The notes: generated from the letters alone by a model not told the origin. A stretch of 64,000 nucleotides of DNA from Streptosporangium brasiliense (GCF_030811595.1 NZ_JAUSRB010000002.1:2728001-2792000), one strand, 5' to 3'. Counted from the first letter of the stretch, positions 1-11,558 are shown. Program-made: numbers and translations.

Positions 1-1132
1 CACCCTTGTGCTCCGACCACAGCCACTCGGCGTAGGTCGCGAAGCCCTCGTTGAGCCAGAGGTCCTTCCAGCGCCTGATGCTCAGGCTGTCGCCGAACCA
101 CTGGTGGGCCAGCTCGTGGGCGATGATGCCCTCGTCCGGGTTGAACCCGCCGTACATGGGCCTGGTCTGGTTCTCCAGCGCGTATCCGGCGGTGAAGTCG
201 TCGATCACGCCGCCGGTGGAGGAGAACGGGTAGGGCCCGAACACCGTGCTCCAGTAGTCGGTGATCTGCCCCGACTGGGTGTAGAGGGTGTCGAGCGCGT
301 CGCGGTAGCGCGGGTCCACCGCCGCCAGGTTGGGGATCCCCGCCGCCGTCTTGCCCTGGCGCAGCTCGAAGCGGCCCATCGTGATGGTGGCCAGATAGCT
401 CGCCATCGGGTGGCTCTCCCGCCAGACGAAGGTCGTCTTGCCGCCGCTGGTCTTCGGCTCGCCGACGAGCTCGCCGTTGGCCAGCACGTTCAGCCCCGCG
501 GGGACGGTGATCTCGAAGTCGTAGAGCGCCTTGTCCGCCGGGTGGTCGTTGCTCGGGAACCAGGTCTTGGCGCCGTTGGGCTCGGCCGTGACGAACGCGC
601 CGTCCGCGGTCGGGATGAACCCGTAGGTGCCCAGGTTGGAGGAGCCGGTGACCGGCTTGGGCTCTCCGGCGTAGGCGACCTCGACGGTGAAGCCGGACCT
701 GCCGCGGATCAGCTCGGCCGGGGCGACGATGAGCTCGTCCTTGACCCGCTCGAACCTGGCGGGACGGCCGTCCACCGTGATCCGGTCGACCTCCAGCCCC
801 CGCAGGTCCAGGTTGAACCTGGACAGGTCCTGGATGGCTCTCGCCTCGATCCCGACCACGCCGGAAAGGTGCTTGGCGGCGGGGTCGTAGGCGAGCTTGA
901 GCCGGTAGCGGTCGACGTCGTAGCCGCCGTTGCCGTCGGTGGGGAAGTCGGGGTCGCCGATCCCGGGGGCGCCGATCGTGCCCGCCGCCCGCGGCGGGGC
1001 GGAGCCGAGGGCGCCGGAGGGCGCCGCATCCTTGGAGGTGATGCTCTCCCCTTGTGACGCCGAACAGGCGACCGAGCCGAGTAAACCGAGAAGAGTGGCG
1101 GTTGCCGCGATAGCCAGCCGACCGGACGCCAT
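1..1132 (-). CDS. M1-family metallopeptidase (aminopeptidase N-like) lipoprotein, C-terminus cut by window edge
   Basis: Zinc aminopeptidase of the M1 (gluzincin) family, expected to act on peptides outside the membrane. The reading frame starts at ATG 1132 behind a GAAAGGGG ribosome site and stays open to base 1, so about 377 residues are visible and the protein continues beyond the window. The N-terminus is a signal peptide ending in a Cys near residue 23 (GLLGSVACSA), which suggests a lipoprotein, although the lipobox is not canonical. An N-terminal beta domain is followed by GYALENQ (the GAMEN-like substrate loop, about residue 316) and the zinc motif HELAHQWFGD (about residue 338), then the downstream WLNEGFATY segment carrying the third zinc ligand. 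Family assignment is secure; substrate is unknown. Confidence 0.9.
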   Translation of the reverse strand, partial: MASGRLAIAATATLLGLLGSVACSASQGESITSKDAAPSGALGSAPPRAAGTIGAPGIGDPDFPTDGNGGYDVDRYRLKLAYDPAAKHLSGVVGIEARAIQDLSRFNLDLRGLEVDRITVDGRPARFERVKDELIVAPAELIRGRSGFTVEVAYAGEPKPVTGSSNLGTYGFIPTADGAFVTAEPNGAKTWFPSNDHPADKALYDFEITVPAGLNVLANGELVGEPKTSGGKTTFVWRESHPMASYLATITMGRFELRQGKTAAGIPNLAAVDPRYRDALDTLYTQSGQITDYWSTVFGPYPFSSTGGVIDDFTAGYALENQTRPMYGGFNPDEGIIAHELAHQWFGDSLSIRRWKDLWLNEGFATYAEWLWSEHKG

Positions 1133-1215
1133 GCCCTCAAATCCCCTTTCCGAGCCCGGTCGGACCGGACCACCGAACGGCAGACTACGCCAGACAGGTG
1201 CTTGACCTGGGGTGA

Positions 1216-1740
1216 TCAGGCATCTACGACCAATGTCCTGGCGGCGATGTCGTGGATGGCCTGTTTGCGTCGGGTGAAAAGGATGAAGGCGAGGTTGATC
1301 CAGCCCAGGCAGCAGGTGGCGTACAGCAGCCACGCCACCAGCTCGCGCACCGCGGCCTGCCCGACCCCGACCCTGCGCCCGCTGTCGTCGACCACGCGCA
1401 GGCCGAACAGCTTCTTGCCCAGTGTCTGGCCGTTCCAGAAGGCGGTCAGCAGCCAGTAGTAGAGGAAGCCGATGAGGGCCGCCAGAAAGGTGTGCTGGAC
1501 GGGCACCCGGACGAAGACGTCCTTGTCGGTGTCCCAGACGGTGGTGAACGTCTCGTAGGTGAACGGCGAGGAGATCAGGCCGACGATGATGATGTCGAGG
1601 ATGCCCGCGATCAGGCGGCGCCATCGCCCGCCGAGTCTCACGGGCGCCGGCCCGCCGCCGCCGGGGCCCCGCCCGGGGGGCGGGGTGGACCAGGGGGCTG
1701 ATCCAGAGTCGTCCGGCGGCGGCGGTGGCGGTGGTCCCAT
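1216..1740 (-). CDS. RDD family membrane protein
   Basis: A 174-residue RDD-domain protein. A proline/glycine-rich cytoplasmic N-terminus (MGPPPPPPPDDSG, about 35 residues) precedes hydrophobic segments around residues 45-65, 90-112 and 135-160. The RDD signature is visible as RLIAGILDIIIVG in the first helix, and GQTLGKKLFGLRVVDD matches the conserved loop after the second helix. An in-frame upstream start at 1779 is possible, but ATG 1740 lies directly before the Pro-rich segment usual in actinomycete homologues. Function of the family is poorly defined (transport or membrane accessory roles have been proposed). It lies downstream of hpd on the same strand with a 45-bp gap, and might be read through from it. 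Confidence 0.8.
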   Translation of the reverse strand: MGPPPPPPPDDSGSAPWSTPPPGRGPGGGGPAPVRLGGRWRRLIAGILDIIIVGLISSPFTYETFTTVWDTDKDVFVRVPVQHTFLAALIGFLYYWLLTAFWNGQTLGKKLFGLRVVDDSGRRVGVGQAAVRELVAWLLYATCCLGWINLAFILFTRRKQAIHDIAARTLVVDA

Positions 1741-1785
1741 GACCCTGTGATCACCAGGGACCCGCCTCGGCAAAGCCAAGAGCCG

Positions 1786-2934
<1,149 letters not shown>

Positions 2935-2935
2935 T

Positions 2936-2949
2936 CACTTGAATTAGTG
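2936..2949. promoter_or_regulatory. Candidate Lrp/AsnC operator between hpd and its regulator
   Basis: The 102-bp divergent spacer is AT-rich relative to its surroundings and contains the inverted repeat CACT-N6-AGTG, centred between the two starts. Lrp/AsnC regulators often bind weak palindromes in divergent promoters. Assignment is by position only. Confidence 0.35.
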
Positions 2950-2997
2950 GACAATTTGTATATCTGTCCGCCCGTTCCACCGGAGTGCCTGTACATC

Positions 2998-3477
2998 ATG
3001 ACGATTGATCAACTCGACGCCCGGCTCATCGCCCTGCTGGCGGGGGAGCCCAAGCTCGGCGTGCTGGAGTGCTCCCGGCGGCTCGGCGTCGCCAGGGGCA
3101 CCGTGCAGGCCCGTCTCGACCGGCTGACCGCCCGGGGTGTGATCACCGGCTTCGGCCCCGACATCGCCCCCGCCGCGCTCGGCTACGACGTGACCGCGTT
3201 CGTCACTTTGCAGATCCGCCAGGTCAGCGGGCACGACCCGGTCGCCGACCAGCTCGCCGCGATCCCCCAGGTGCTGGAGGTGCACACGATCACCGGCGGC
3301 GACGACATGCACTGCCGTGTGGTGGCGCGCAGCAATGCCGATCTGCAGAGGGTCATCGACCTGATTGTTGACGTTCGCGGGGTGGTCCGGACCTCGTCGG
3401 TGATCGCGCTGGACACACCCGTGCCATACCGGGTCCTTCCTTTGGTGGCCGATGTACCGCGCCAGGGGAAGAGCTAG
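2998..3477 (+). CDS. Lrp/AsnC family transcriptional regulator
   Basis: A 159-residue regulator with the two Lrp domains. The N-terminal winged helix-turn-helix spans about residues 4-60 (LIALLAGEPKLGVLECSRRL then GTVQARLDRLTARGVITGF). A C-terminal RAM-type alpha/beta sandwich with VTLQIRQV and LEVHTITGGDDMHCRVVA would bind effector and build oligomers. ATG 2998 is the first start in frame after the divergent promoter. It is transcribed away from hpd, so aromatic amino acids or their keto acids are plausible effectors; this is inferred from position, since the sequence does not show the ligand. Confidence 0.9.
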   Translation: MTIDQLDARLIALLAGEPKLGVLECSRRLGVARGTVQARLDRLTARGVITGFGPDIAPAALGYDVTAFVTLQIRQVSGHDPVADQLAAIPQVLEVHTITGGDDMHCRVVARSNADLQRVIDLIVDVRGVVRTSSVIALDTPVPYRVLPLVADVPRQGKS

Positions 3478-3561
3478 CCGTACTATCCCAAGCGGGGTTC
3501 AGACACCGTTATCCATCGTTTACCCTTACGGTCCGCACTGCTCACGGGGGGTGAATGCGGA

Positions 3562-5787
3562 GTGGATGGGGGTTCGGGCGTGCTGAAGGGCCGGGAGAGA
3601 GGCCAGGAGAAGGGGCAGGAGAGGGGCGGTCCGCGGCGGAGGGTCCTGCGGATCGCTCTCGTCGTCGCCGGCGCCGCCGTGCTCTCGATGATCGGCCTCT
3701 TCGGGGTGGCGTGGGTCATGACGCCGATCCCGGACAGCACGCAGCCCAGGGCCACCGCGCAGGGTTCGGTGATCTACTATCGCGACGGCAAGACCGTGCT
3801 GGCCAAGCAGGGCGTGAACCGCAGGAGCGTCGCCCTGTCGCAGATCCCCGAGAGCGTCAGGGACGCGGTCATCGCCGCCGAGAACCGGTCCTTCTACGAG
3901 GACAAGGGCGTCTCCCTCAAGGGCACCTTCCGCGCCATGTGGTCCACGGTCACCGGCCAGCAGCTCCAGGGCGGCTCGACGATCACCCAGCAGATGGTCC
4001 GCAACTACTACAGCGGCCTCAGCCAGGAGCGCTCCGTCGCCCGCAAGCTCAAGGAGGTCCTGATCTCCCTGAAGGTGGACCAGTCGAAGTCGAAGGACTG
4101 GGTGCTGGAGCAGTATCTCAACACGATCTACTTCGGCCGGGGGGCCGACGGGGTCCAGGCGGCGGCCGACGCCTACTTCCGCAAGGACGTCGGCAGGCTG
4201 ACCGTCGCGGAGGGCGCCTATCTCGCCGCGGTGATCCAGCAGCCGTCCCGCTTCGCCGACCCCCGGGGCGCCGACCTGGAGGCGGCCAGGGCGCGCTGGC
4301 AGTCGGTGATCGACGGCATGGTGCAGACCGGGGCCCTGACCCCCGAGCAGGCGGCCGCCACCGCCTTCCCCACCCTCAAGAAGCCCAAGGCGATCTTCGC
4401 GCCCAAGGGCCAGGAGGGCTACATGCTCGACCAGGTGACGGCCGAGCTCAAGCGCATGGGATACACCGACGAGGCCATCAACCAGGGTGGCCTGAAGATC
4501 GTCTCGACCTTCGACAAGGGGCTGATGGCCGCCGCCGAGCGGGCCGTCACCTCGGTCCTGCCCGAGGGCACCTCGGCCAAGGTCCGCACCGGCCTGGCCG
4601 CCGTCGACCCCGCCAGCGGCGAGGTCGTGGCCTTCTACGGCGGGCCCAGCTACGAGGCCAACAAGTTCGACAACTCCTTCTCGGCCAAGGTGCAGGCCGG
4701 ATCCACGTTCAAGGCGTACGCGCTCGCGGCCGCCCTGAACAACGGCTTCGGCCTCGACACCCGCGTGGACGGCAACTCGCCCCTGCACGTCACCTCGGGC
4801 GACAGGGGCATCCCCAACTCGGGCAACTACTCCTACGGCCAGGTCAACCTGGTCAAGGCGACCCAGAGCTCGGTCAACACCGCCTTCGTGGACCTCGGGC
4901 AGCGGGTCGGGCTGGACAAGATCGCCAAGATCGCCGAGGGCGCGGGCATCCCCGCCGACCAGCTCGCCCGCCAGGCGGACTTCCCCACACTGCCGCTGGG
5001 GACGGCGTCGGTGAGCGCGGTGCAGAACGCCTCCGGCTTCGCCACGTTCGCCGCCGGGGGCGTCCACCGTGACGCCCACGTGATCCGATCGGTCACCGAC
5101 GCCAAGGGCAGGACCACCAAGATCAAGGTCAAGGGCGAGCGGGCCTTCACCGAGCAGACCGCCATCGACGCCACCTACGCGCTGACCCAGGTCGTAGAGG
5201 CGGGCACCGGCTCGGCCGCCCGCCTCTACGACCGCCCGGTGGCCGGCAAGACCGGCACCACCGACAAGTCGGCGGCCGTGTGGTTCGCCGGGTTCACCCC
5301 GCAGCTGGCGGTCGCGGTGGACATGTTCCGTGACGACAACAGGCCGGTGGTCGTCAACGGCAGCGCCCAGTACGGCGGGACCTACCCGGCCCAGATCTGG
5401 CGCGCCTTCATGGCCGAGGCGATGTCGGGCAAGCCGGTCAAGGAGTTCGCCGAGCCGTCCAACTACGGTTACTCCACCTACGACGGCTACGACGACGGCT
5501 ATGACGACGGTTACGACTCCGGCAACCGCGACTACGGCGACGGGGGCGGGGACGGCTACGACACCGCCACGCCCACGCCGCGCCCCGACGCGACGGCCGA
5601 CCCGTCCCCCGACCAGAGCCAGTCCCCGGACGGGACGGGCGACGGCACCGGTGACGGCACGGGCGGCGACGGCACCGGAGACGGCGGGACTGGAGACGGC
5701 GGGACCGGTGACGGCATGGACGGCGGCGGCACCGGTGACCAGGGACAGCCCCCCGGCGACGGCTTCGACAGAGCCCCGGGCCGTTAG
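3562..5787 (+). CDS. Bifunctional class A penicillin-binding protein (GT51 transglycosylase and transpeptidase)
   Basis: Polymerises lipid II and cross-links peptidoglycan at the outer membrane face. The order is: short basic cytoplasmic tail, one membrane helix (about residues 29-51), GT51 domain with AENRSFYED (catalytic Glu about 106) and GGSTITQQMVRN, then transpeptidase domain with STFK (Ser about 380), SVN (about 436) and KTGT (about 562). The 741-residue protein ends in a low-complexity tail of DGYDDGYDDGY and GTGDG repeats, as is common in actinomycete PBPs. GTG 3562 is the furthest upstream plausible start; GTG 3580 is an alternative. It converges with the DUF255 gene 10 bp downstream. 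Confidence 0.93.
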   Translation: MDGGSGVLKGRERGQEKGQERGGPRRRVLRIALVVAGAAVLSMIGLFGVAWVMTPIPDSTQPRATAQGSVIYYRDGKTVLAKQGVNRRSVALSQIPESVRDAVIAAENRSFYEDKGVSLKGTFRAMWSTVTGQQLQGGSTITQQMVRNYYSGLSQERSVARKLKEVLISLKVDQSKSKDWVLEQYLNTIYFGRGADGVQAAADAYFRKDVGRLTVAEGAYLAAVIQQPSRFADPRGADLEAARARWQSVIDGMVQTGALTPEQAAATAFPTLKKPKAIFAPKGQEGYMLDQVTAELKRMGYTDEAINQGGLKIVSTFDKGLMAAAERAVTSVLPEGTSAKVRTGLAAVDPASGEVVAFYGGPSYEANKFDNSFSAKVQAGSTFKAYALAAALNNGFGLDTRVDGNSPLHVTSGDRGIPNSGNYSYGQVNLVKATQSSVNTAFVDLGQRVGLDKIAKIAEGAGIPADQLARQADFPTLPLGTASVSAVQNASGFATFAAGGVHRDAHVIRSVTDAKGRTTKIKVKGERAFTEQTAIDATYALTQVVEAGTGSAARLYDRPVAGKTGTTDKSAAVWFAGFTPQLAVAVDMFRDDNRPVVVNGSAQYGGTYPAQIWRAFMAEAMSGKPVKEFAEPSNYGYSTYDGYDDGYDDGYDSGNRDYGDGGGDGYDTATPTPRPDATADPSPDQSQSPDGTGDGTGDGTGGDGTGDGGTGDGGTGDGMDGGGTGDQGQPPGDGFDRAPGR

Positions 5788-5797
5788 CGCGGGCGCC

Positions 5798-7825
<2,028 letters not shown>

Positions 7826-7844
7826 AGGGCCAGATTCTCATACA

Positions 7845-8114
7845 TCAGAACAGGACTATGCGGGTGAGGATTACTCGCTGGTTCTTCCTGTCGACGCGGT
7901 ACTCCGCGATGCCGTACCCCTTGGGGACAAGAATCTCCCGCCAGTCCGGATCGGCACCGACTTGATCGCTTCCGGCCAACCACGGATCTTCGCAGATGGC
8001 GACGGTGAGGGCGGCCACCGCCGAGAACACTTCCGCTGAGACCGATGGGTCGCCCAGTGTGTCAGCCACGATCTCCGACGGCGTGACAGGCCATAGGTCG
8101 TCGCCTTCAGTCAC
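7845..8114 (-). CDS. ParE/RelE-like toxin candidate of a type II toxin-antitoxin pair
   Basis: An 89-residue protein encoded directly after a 97-residue partner, the two genes overlapping by ATGA. Its C-terminal strand pattern (YGIAEYRVDRKNQRVILTRIVLF) resembles the final beta hairpin of ParE/RelE-fold toxins, which have a similar length. The partner-first order, the overlap and the isolated position inside a disrupted locus fit a type II toxin-antitoxin module. Catalytic residues cannot be assigned from sequence alone, and an inactive or regulatory homologue is possible. It lies 19 bp upstream of the DUF255 gene on the same strand. Confidence 0.55.
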   Translation of the reverse strand: MTEGDDLWPVTPSEIVADTLGDPSVSAEVFSAVAALTVAICEDPWLAGSDQVGADPDWREILVPKGYGIAEYRVDRKNQRVILTRIVLF

Positions 8115-8404
8115 CGGGCGCGGTGCTCCTGCCGTCGACGAAGAATCTCATCCATGCTGACGGTCGGCAGGGTTCCTGCCTCTGCGGCCGCCCGGACGCG
8201 GTCACGGTCGGGATCGGTGTCGAGCATCGCCCGTCCCCACCAGGCGTTCAGCACACCGTCCAGCTCAGGGCCCTGCTGAGCCTCCAGAAGCTCGGCGAAG
8301 AACTGAGCACGGCGGCTTCCTCGTAGCGCACTGGAGATGCCGCCGATCGTTCTCGGGACCCTCGGATGGTCCGCCGCGCCATCGTGCAGGGGCTGAACGC
8401 TCAT
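8111..8404 (-). CDS. Antitoxin-like partner protein
   Basis: A 97-residue protein translationally coupled to the toxin candidate by a 4-bp overlap. The start MSVQPLHDG at 8404 is chosen over an in-frame ATG at 8419; the spacer holds the ribosome site AAAGGTGG. The body (RTIGGISSALRGSRRAQFFAELLEA, in part) looks helical and the C-terminus is charged (DEILRRRQEHRAR), as expected for a short, partly disordered antitoxin that wraps its toxin. I do not recognise a named DNA-binding fold. The functional call rests on gene order and size. Confidence 0.5.
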   Translation of the reverse strand: MSVQPLHDGAADHPRVPRTIGGISSALRGSRRAQFFAELLEAQQGPELDGVLNAWWGRAMLDTDPDRDRVRAAAEAGTLPTVSMDEILRRRQEHRAR

Positions 8405-8458
8405 GACACCACCTTTCATGGCCTTCAGCCTACGACGAGCTCCCCACTACCCGCAGGA

Positions 8459-8600
8459 ATCCCATGGCACCGGTGGCACGCCGAGTGGTCCACGCTGATC
8501 AGCGCTGATCAGCAACGGCACGTCCCGCCGTCTGGCCTCGGCAACGCCTCCGCATCCCACTCGGACCAGGCGACGGGGCTGTCCGCGTGCCCCCGGGCGG
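8459..8600 (-). pseudogene. Decayed fragment of a second DUF255 gene (5' region)
   Basis: On the minus strand this stretch matches codons of about 16-53 of the intact DUF255 gene, with an exactly shared run such as ACGTGCCGTTGCTGATCAGC. It differs by many substitutions, a 1-bp deletion after GAGGCGTTG and a 10-bp tandem duplication (GCTGATCAGC) that shift the frame, and the active-site CHWCH reads CHRCH. The upstream part still encodes SPVAW..W.AEA in place of [12 protein letters not shown]. It is therefore a divergent allele remnant rather than a recent copy. It lies within the gene-free stretch 8405-8715. Confidence 0.8.
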
Positions 8601-8611
8601 GGGGGTGGGCC

Positions 8612-8648
8612 GGGGCCGTACGGGGAGGCTTTCAAGCCGTACGGCCCC
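8612..8648 (-). terminator. Rho-independent-type hairpin after the nucleoside hydrolase operon
   Basis: A perfect 12-bp inverted repeat (GGGGCCGTACGG and its complement) is separated by 13 bases, and lies 68 bp past the stop of the last operon gene. There is no U-run, as is usual in actinomycetes. The bases between this hairpin and the stop carry a further GC-rich inverted repeat (CCGCTCAC/GTGAGCGG). Confidence 0.6.
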
Positions 8649-8715
8649 GCTCACCGGCGATCCGCGGGGGGCGGGGCCGTGAGCGGGACCGGTGGTCAGG
8701 CGGGCGGCCCGGGGG

Positions 8716-9654
8716 TCACCCGCGGCCGAGGACGTCGATGGCGCCGATCATGAGGTCCCAGAACCGGTCCTTGTCCAGGACGGTGCCCACCTCGGCGTTC
8801 GGCTCCCAGTCCATCCGGCCGTGCAGGTCGGCCACGGTGGCGCCCCGGGTGTGGGCGCCGTCCAGCTCGATCCGCAGGCCCACCCGGACCCGGGTGAGGA
8901 CCGCCGGGTCGATCAGGTAGGCGACGGTGATCGGGTCGTGCAGCGGCGGCGCGGGGAACCCCCAGGCCCTGTGGTAGCTGGAGCCGAAGAAGGTGAGCAG
9001 CTCCACGCAGATCCGCGCCAGCGGGGTCCCCAGCGCGCTGATGCGCTCCAGCACGTCGGAGGTGACCAGGGCCTGGTGGCTGACGTTGAGCCCGACCCAG
9101 GTGGTCGGGACGCCGCTGCCGAGCACCTCGGCGGCGGCCTCCGGGTCGGCGTAAACGTTGAACTCGGCGTACGGGGTGTGGTTGCCCCGCTCGGTGGAGC
9201 CCCCCATGATCACGATCTCGCGGATCCGCTCGCGGTCGCCCGGATGGCGGCGCAGCAGCGTGGCGATGTTGGTCAGCGGTCCGATCGCCACGATCGTGAC
9301 CGGTTCCTCCGCGGCGGCGAGCGTGTCGTGGATCAGCTCGACGCCGTGTCGCGGGTCGAGCGGCACGTCCGGCTCGCCGAAGGCCGGGCCGTCCAGGCCG
9401 CTCTCACCGTGCACGTAGTCGCCGATCTCCAGCGGCGCGACGAGCGGCCGGTCACAGCCCGCCGCCACCGGTACGCCGGCGGCCCCGGCGAGGCCGAGCA
9501 TCCGCCGCGCGTTCAGCGCGGTCTTCTGCACGGTCTGGTTGCCCGCCACGGTGGCGACCGCGCGCAGGTCGATCGCCGGGTGGGCGACCGCCAGCAGGAT
9601 GGCGAGGGCGTCGTCGTGCCCCGGGTCGCAGTCGAGGATCACCGGGATCGCCAT
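8716..9654 (-). CDS. Nucleoside hydrolase (IunH/RihA-type)
   Basis: Cleaves N-glycosidic bonds of ribonucleosides. The 312-residue product opens with the calcium-binding hallmark PVILDCDPGHDDALAI (about residues 4-19). Other conserved pieces are AVATVAGN, the VAIGPLTNIA block, IVIMGGS, NVYADPEAA (FN.. in place of the frequent EFN.WxDPEA) and HDPITVAYLIDP, which provides the late catalytic His and Asp. ATG 9654 overlaps nothing and lies 1 bp from the stop of the upstream gene, so the start is well placed. It is the last gene of the ABC-importer operon, implying that the imported substrate is a nucleoside or another N- or C-riboside. Base specificity cannot be told. Confidence 0.93.
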   Translation of the reverse strand: MAIPVILDCDPGHDDALAILLAVAHPAIDLRAVATVAGNQTVQKTALNARRMLGLAGAAGVPVAAGCDRPLVAPLEIGDYVHGESGLDGPAFGEPDVPLDPRHGVELIHDTLAAAEEPVTIVAIGPLTNIATLLRRHPGDRERIREIVIMGGSTERGNHTPYAEFNVYADPEAAAEVLGSGVPTTWVGLNVSHQALVTSDVLERISALGTPLARICVELLTFFGSSYHRAWGFPAPPLHDPITVAYLIDPAVLTRVRVGLRIELDGAHTRGATVADLHGRMDWEPNAEVGTVLDKDRFWDLMIGAIDVLGRG

Positions 9655-9655
9655 G

Positions 9656-10405
9656 TCAGATCTCCTTCGCCAGCCAGCGCACCGCACGGGTGAAGAGCGT
9701 GCGGTAGCCGTCCCAGCTCACGAACTCCTCGGGGCACCAGTGCGGGGCGATGTCCGAGGCCCACGCGAGGGTGCGCCCGGCCTCCGCCTCGCGTACGGCG
9801 AGCAGCGGGTCCCCGCCCACCGTGGCCAGCAGCGCGGCGTCCTGAGGGACTTCGAAGCGGTTGTAGCCGAGCAGGTCGGGCCAGGTGGCGGGCAGCCCGG
9901 CGACGATGACGTGACCGGGGTCGGTGACGGCCCCGGGGACGCCCTGGGGGGTCTCCACCCGGTCGTCGTAGGGGGACATCCGGGCGGGGAGCACCCGTTC
10001 CACGGCCGTGCCGCGGAAGGCGGCCTTGGCCTCGAAGCCCTGGAAGCTCAGGTAGCCGCCCGCCATCGCCAGGCCGCCGCCCTGCTCCACCCAGCGCGCC
10101 AGCAGGTCGAGCCGGTTGACCGACTTCCTGCTGTGCAGCCACGTGTCGGGGTGGAGCAGGATGCTGTTGGCGCCGATGTCGGAGAGCACGACCACGTCGT
10201 AGGCCGACAGCTCGTCGAGTGTCGCGGGGAACAGCCCCGGCACGTCGTGCGCCGGTAGGTGGTCGACTTCCATGCCGTCGGACACCAGAGCGTCGCGCAG
10301 CGGCTCGATGCCGGTGTGGTAGGTGGTCGTGGTGAACGAGTCGAAGCCCTTGTAGTGGGTGGACTCGCTGATCCACGACTCGCCGGCGACCAGCACGCGG
10401 GTCAT
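9656..10405 (-). CDS. GATase1-like (STM3548/DUF1355-type) glutamine-amidotransferase-fold protein
   Basis: A 249-residue protein resembling the class I glutamine-amidotransferase-like family PF07090. The visible hallmarks are MTRVLVAGESWISESTHYKGFDSF at the N-terminus (shown here only as its family-typical start, residues 1-24 in part), followed by YDVVVLSDIGAN and a GG-rich WVEQGGGLAMAGGYLSFQG segment. The usual nucleophilic Cys of the elbow is not present where expected (VLSDIGAN), so amidase activity is unlikely and a binding or sugar-related role is more plausible. It is translated next to the nucleoside hydrolase and shares the operon with a phosphotriesterase-like hydrolase. Function unknown. 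Confidence 0.7.
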   Translation of the reverse strand: MTRVLVAGESWISESTHYKGFDSFTTTTYHTGIEPLRDALVSDGMEVDHLPAHDVPGLFPATLDELSAYDVVVLSDIGANSILLHPDTWLHSRKSVNRLDLLARWVEQGGGLAMAGGYLSFQGFEAKAAFRGTAVERVLPARMSPYDDRVETPQGVPGAVTDPGHVIVAGLPATWPDLLGYNRFEVPQDAALLATVGGDPLLAVREAEAGRTLAWASDIAPHWCPEEFVSWDGYRTLFTRAVRWLAKEI

Positions 10406-10417
10406 ACGGATGTCTCC

Positions 10418-10485
10418 TTCTGTGGGTGTCCGGCCGTCGTACGGCAGGGCGTTCTGTGGGTGTTCAGCCGTCGTGGGGCAGGGCG
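10418..10485. repeat. 34-bp tandem duplication spanning the end of the phosphotriesterase-like gene
   Basis: Two adjacent 34-bp units (10418-10451 and 10452-10485) differ at about four positions. The second unit contains the stop codon and last codons of the hydrolase gene, so the first is a downstream duplication of that 3' end filling the spacer to the next gene. Confidence 0.75.
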
Positions 10486-11558
10486 GCGGACCGCGGATGC
10501 CCGTGCGCGGCGGTGAAGAGCTCTCGCGGGTTGGCGACGAGCATCCGGTGGGTGTCCTGCGGGGCCAGCCCGTGGCGGTGCAGCCGCGGGACGAAGTCGG
10601 TGAGGATGTGCGCGTAGCCGGCCCCGCCGTACCGGACCAGCATGGTCTTGAGGAAGACGTCCTGGGAGAGCAGCAGCCGGTCGCCGAACCCGGCGCGGAC
10701 CAGCCAGGCGATGGCCGCGGCGTTCTCCTCGTCGCACGGCGACTGGCCCTCTCCGGGGAACAGATACTCCATGCCGCACATGTCGTACTCCAGGTAGGCG
10801 CCGCGGACGGCGAGCGACACCTGGTAGTCGCGGTCGTGCAGGCTGGGGTTCATGTGCGACAGCACCGTGGCCGGCAGCAGCCCGCCCTCCTCGGCGACGA
10901 CGTCGAGCACCCGGTGGCCGTGCCGTACCCAGCCGGGCAGGTGCACCGAGAGCGGCACGCCGGTGCGGGACTGCGCGCGGGCGGCGCCGCGGAGCACCTT
11001 CTCCTCGGCCGGGGTGAAGTCCGCCGAGATCCCGATCTCGCCGATCACCCCCGCGCGCACCCCGTCCACGCCCTCGGTCAGGTCCCGCTCGATCTCGGCG
11101 GCGACGTCGTCGGCGCTCATCTCGCGTACCCGGGCCGGATGGGTGCGCTCCAGGTAGAAGCCGCAGCCCATCACGATGTTCAGGCCGCCGGCGCGGGCGA
11201 TCCGGGCCAGCTCGCCGGGGGCGCGGCCGATGCCGTCGGGGGTCACCTCCAGCAGGGTCCGGCCGCCGCGGGCGGTGAACCGGGCCACCTCCTCGATCGC
11301 GACCTCGGTGTCGTCGAGTGAGACGTTGTCGCGGGAGAGGTAGGGGTCGTGCCGCAGCCGGCCGAGGAAGTCCATCCGCAGCCGGGAGCCGGCGATCAGC
11401 TCCCCCTCGGCGTCCCCGGCCGGGGCCGGGTGCCAGGCGCTGGCGCCGTCGTTGCGCAGGTGCTCGTGGCAGAGCGTGACGCCGAGCTCGGCGACGGGCA
11501 CCGGGCCGAGCACCGTCATCGCGCTCACCGGTCCGCCGGCTCCGGGCCGGCCGGTCAT
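10464..11558 (-). CDS. Phosphotriesterase-family metal-dependent hydrolase
   Basis: A 364-residue amidohydrolase-superfamily protein of the phosphotriesterase-related branch, many members of which are lactonases or esterases rather than phosphotriesterases. The first metal pair is in LGVTLCHEHL; later ligands appear as IGEIGIS (Glu in place of the carbamylated Lys seen in some branches), VPLSVHLPGW (His), VLSHMNPS (His) and LLLSQDVFLKT (Asp). ATG 11558 overlaps the permease stop as ATGA, so translation is coupled. Within the operon it probably processes the imported compound together with the nucleoside hydrolase. Substrate unknown. Confidence 0.85.
   Translation of the reverse strand: MTGRPGAGGPVSAMTVLGPVPVAELGVTLCHEHLRNDGASAWHPAPAGDAEGELIAGSRLRMDFLGRLRHDPYLSRDNVSLDDTEVAIEEVARFTARGGRTLLEVTPDGIGRAPGELARIARAGGLNIVMGCGFYLERTHPARVREMSADDVAAEIERDLTEGVDGVRAGVIGEIGISADFTPAEEKVLRGAARAQSRTGVPLSVHLPGWVRHGHRVLDVVAEEGGLLPATVLSHMNPSLHDRDYQVSLAVRGAYLEYDMCGMEYLFPGEGQSPCDEENAAAIAWLVRAGFGDRLLLSQDVFLKTMLVRYGGAGYAHILTDFVPRLHRHGLAPQDTHRMLVANPRELFTAAHGHPRSAALPHDG

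Noticed and set aside
3526..5079. Long open frame of 517 codons opposite the penicillin-binding protein gene
   Set aside because: It is a shadow frame caused by GC-rich third positions; the plus-strand frame has all catalytic motifs and the antisense product is low-complexity.
8447..8635. 62-codon minus-strand frame
   Set aside because: It is a chance frame through the decayed DUF255 fragment, annotated here as a pseudogene instead.
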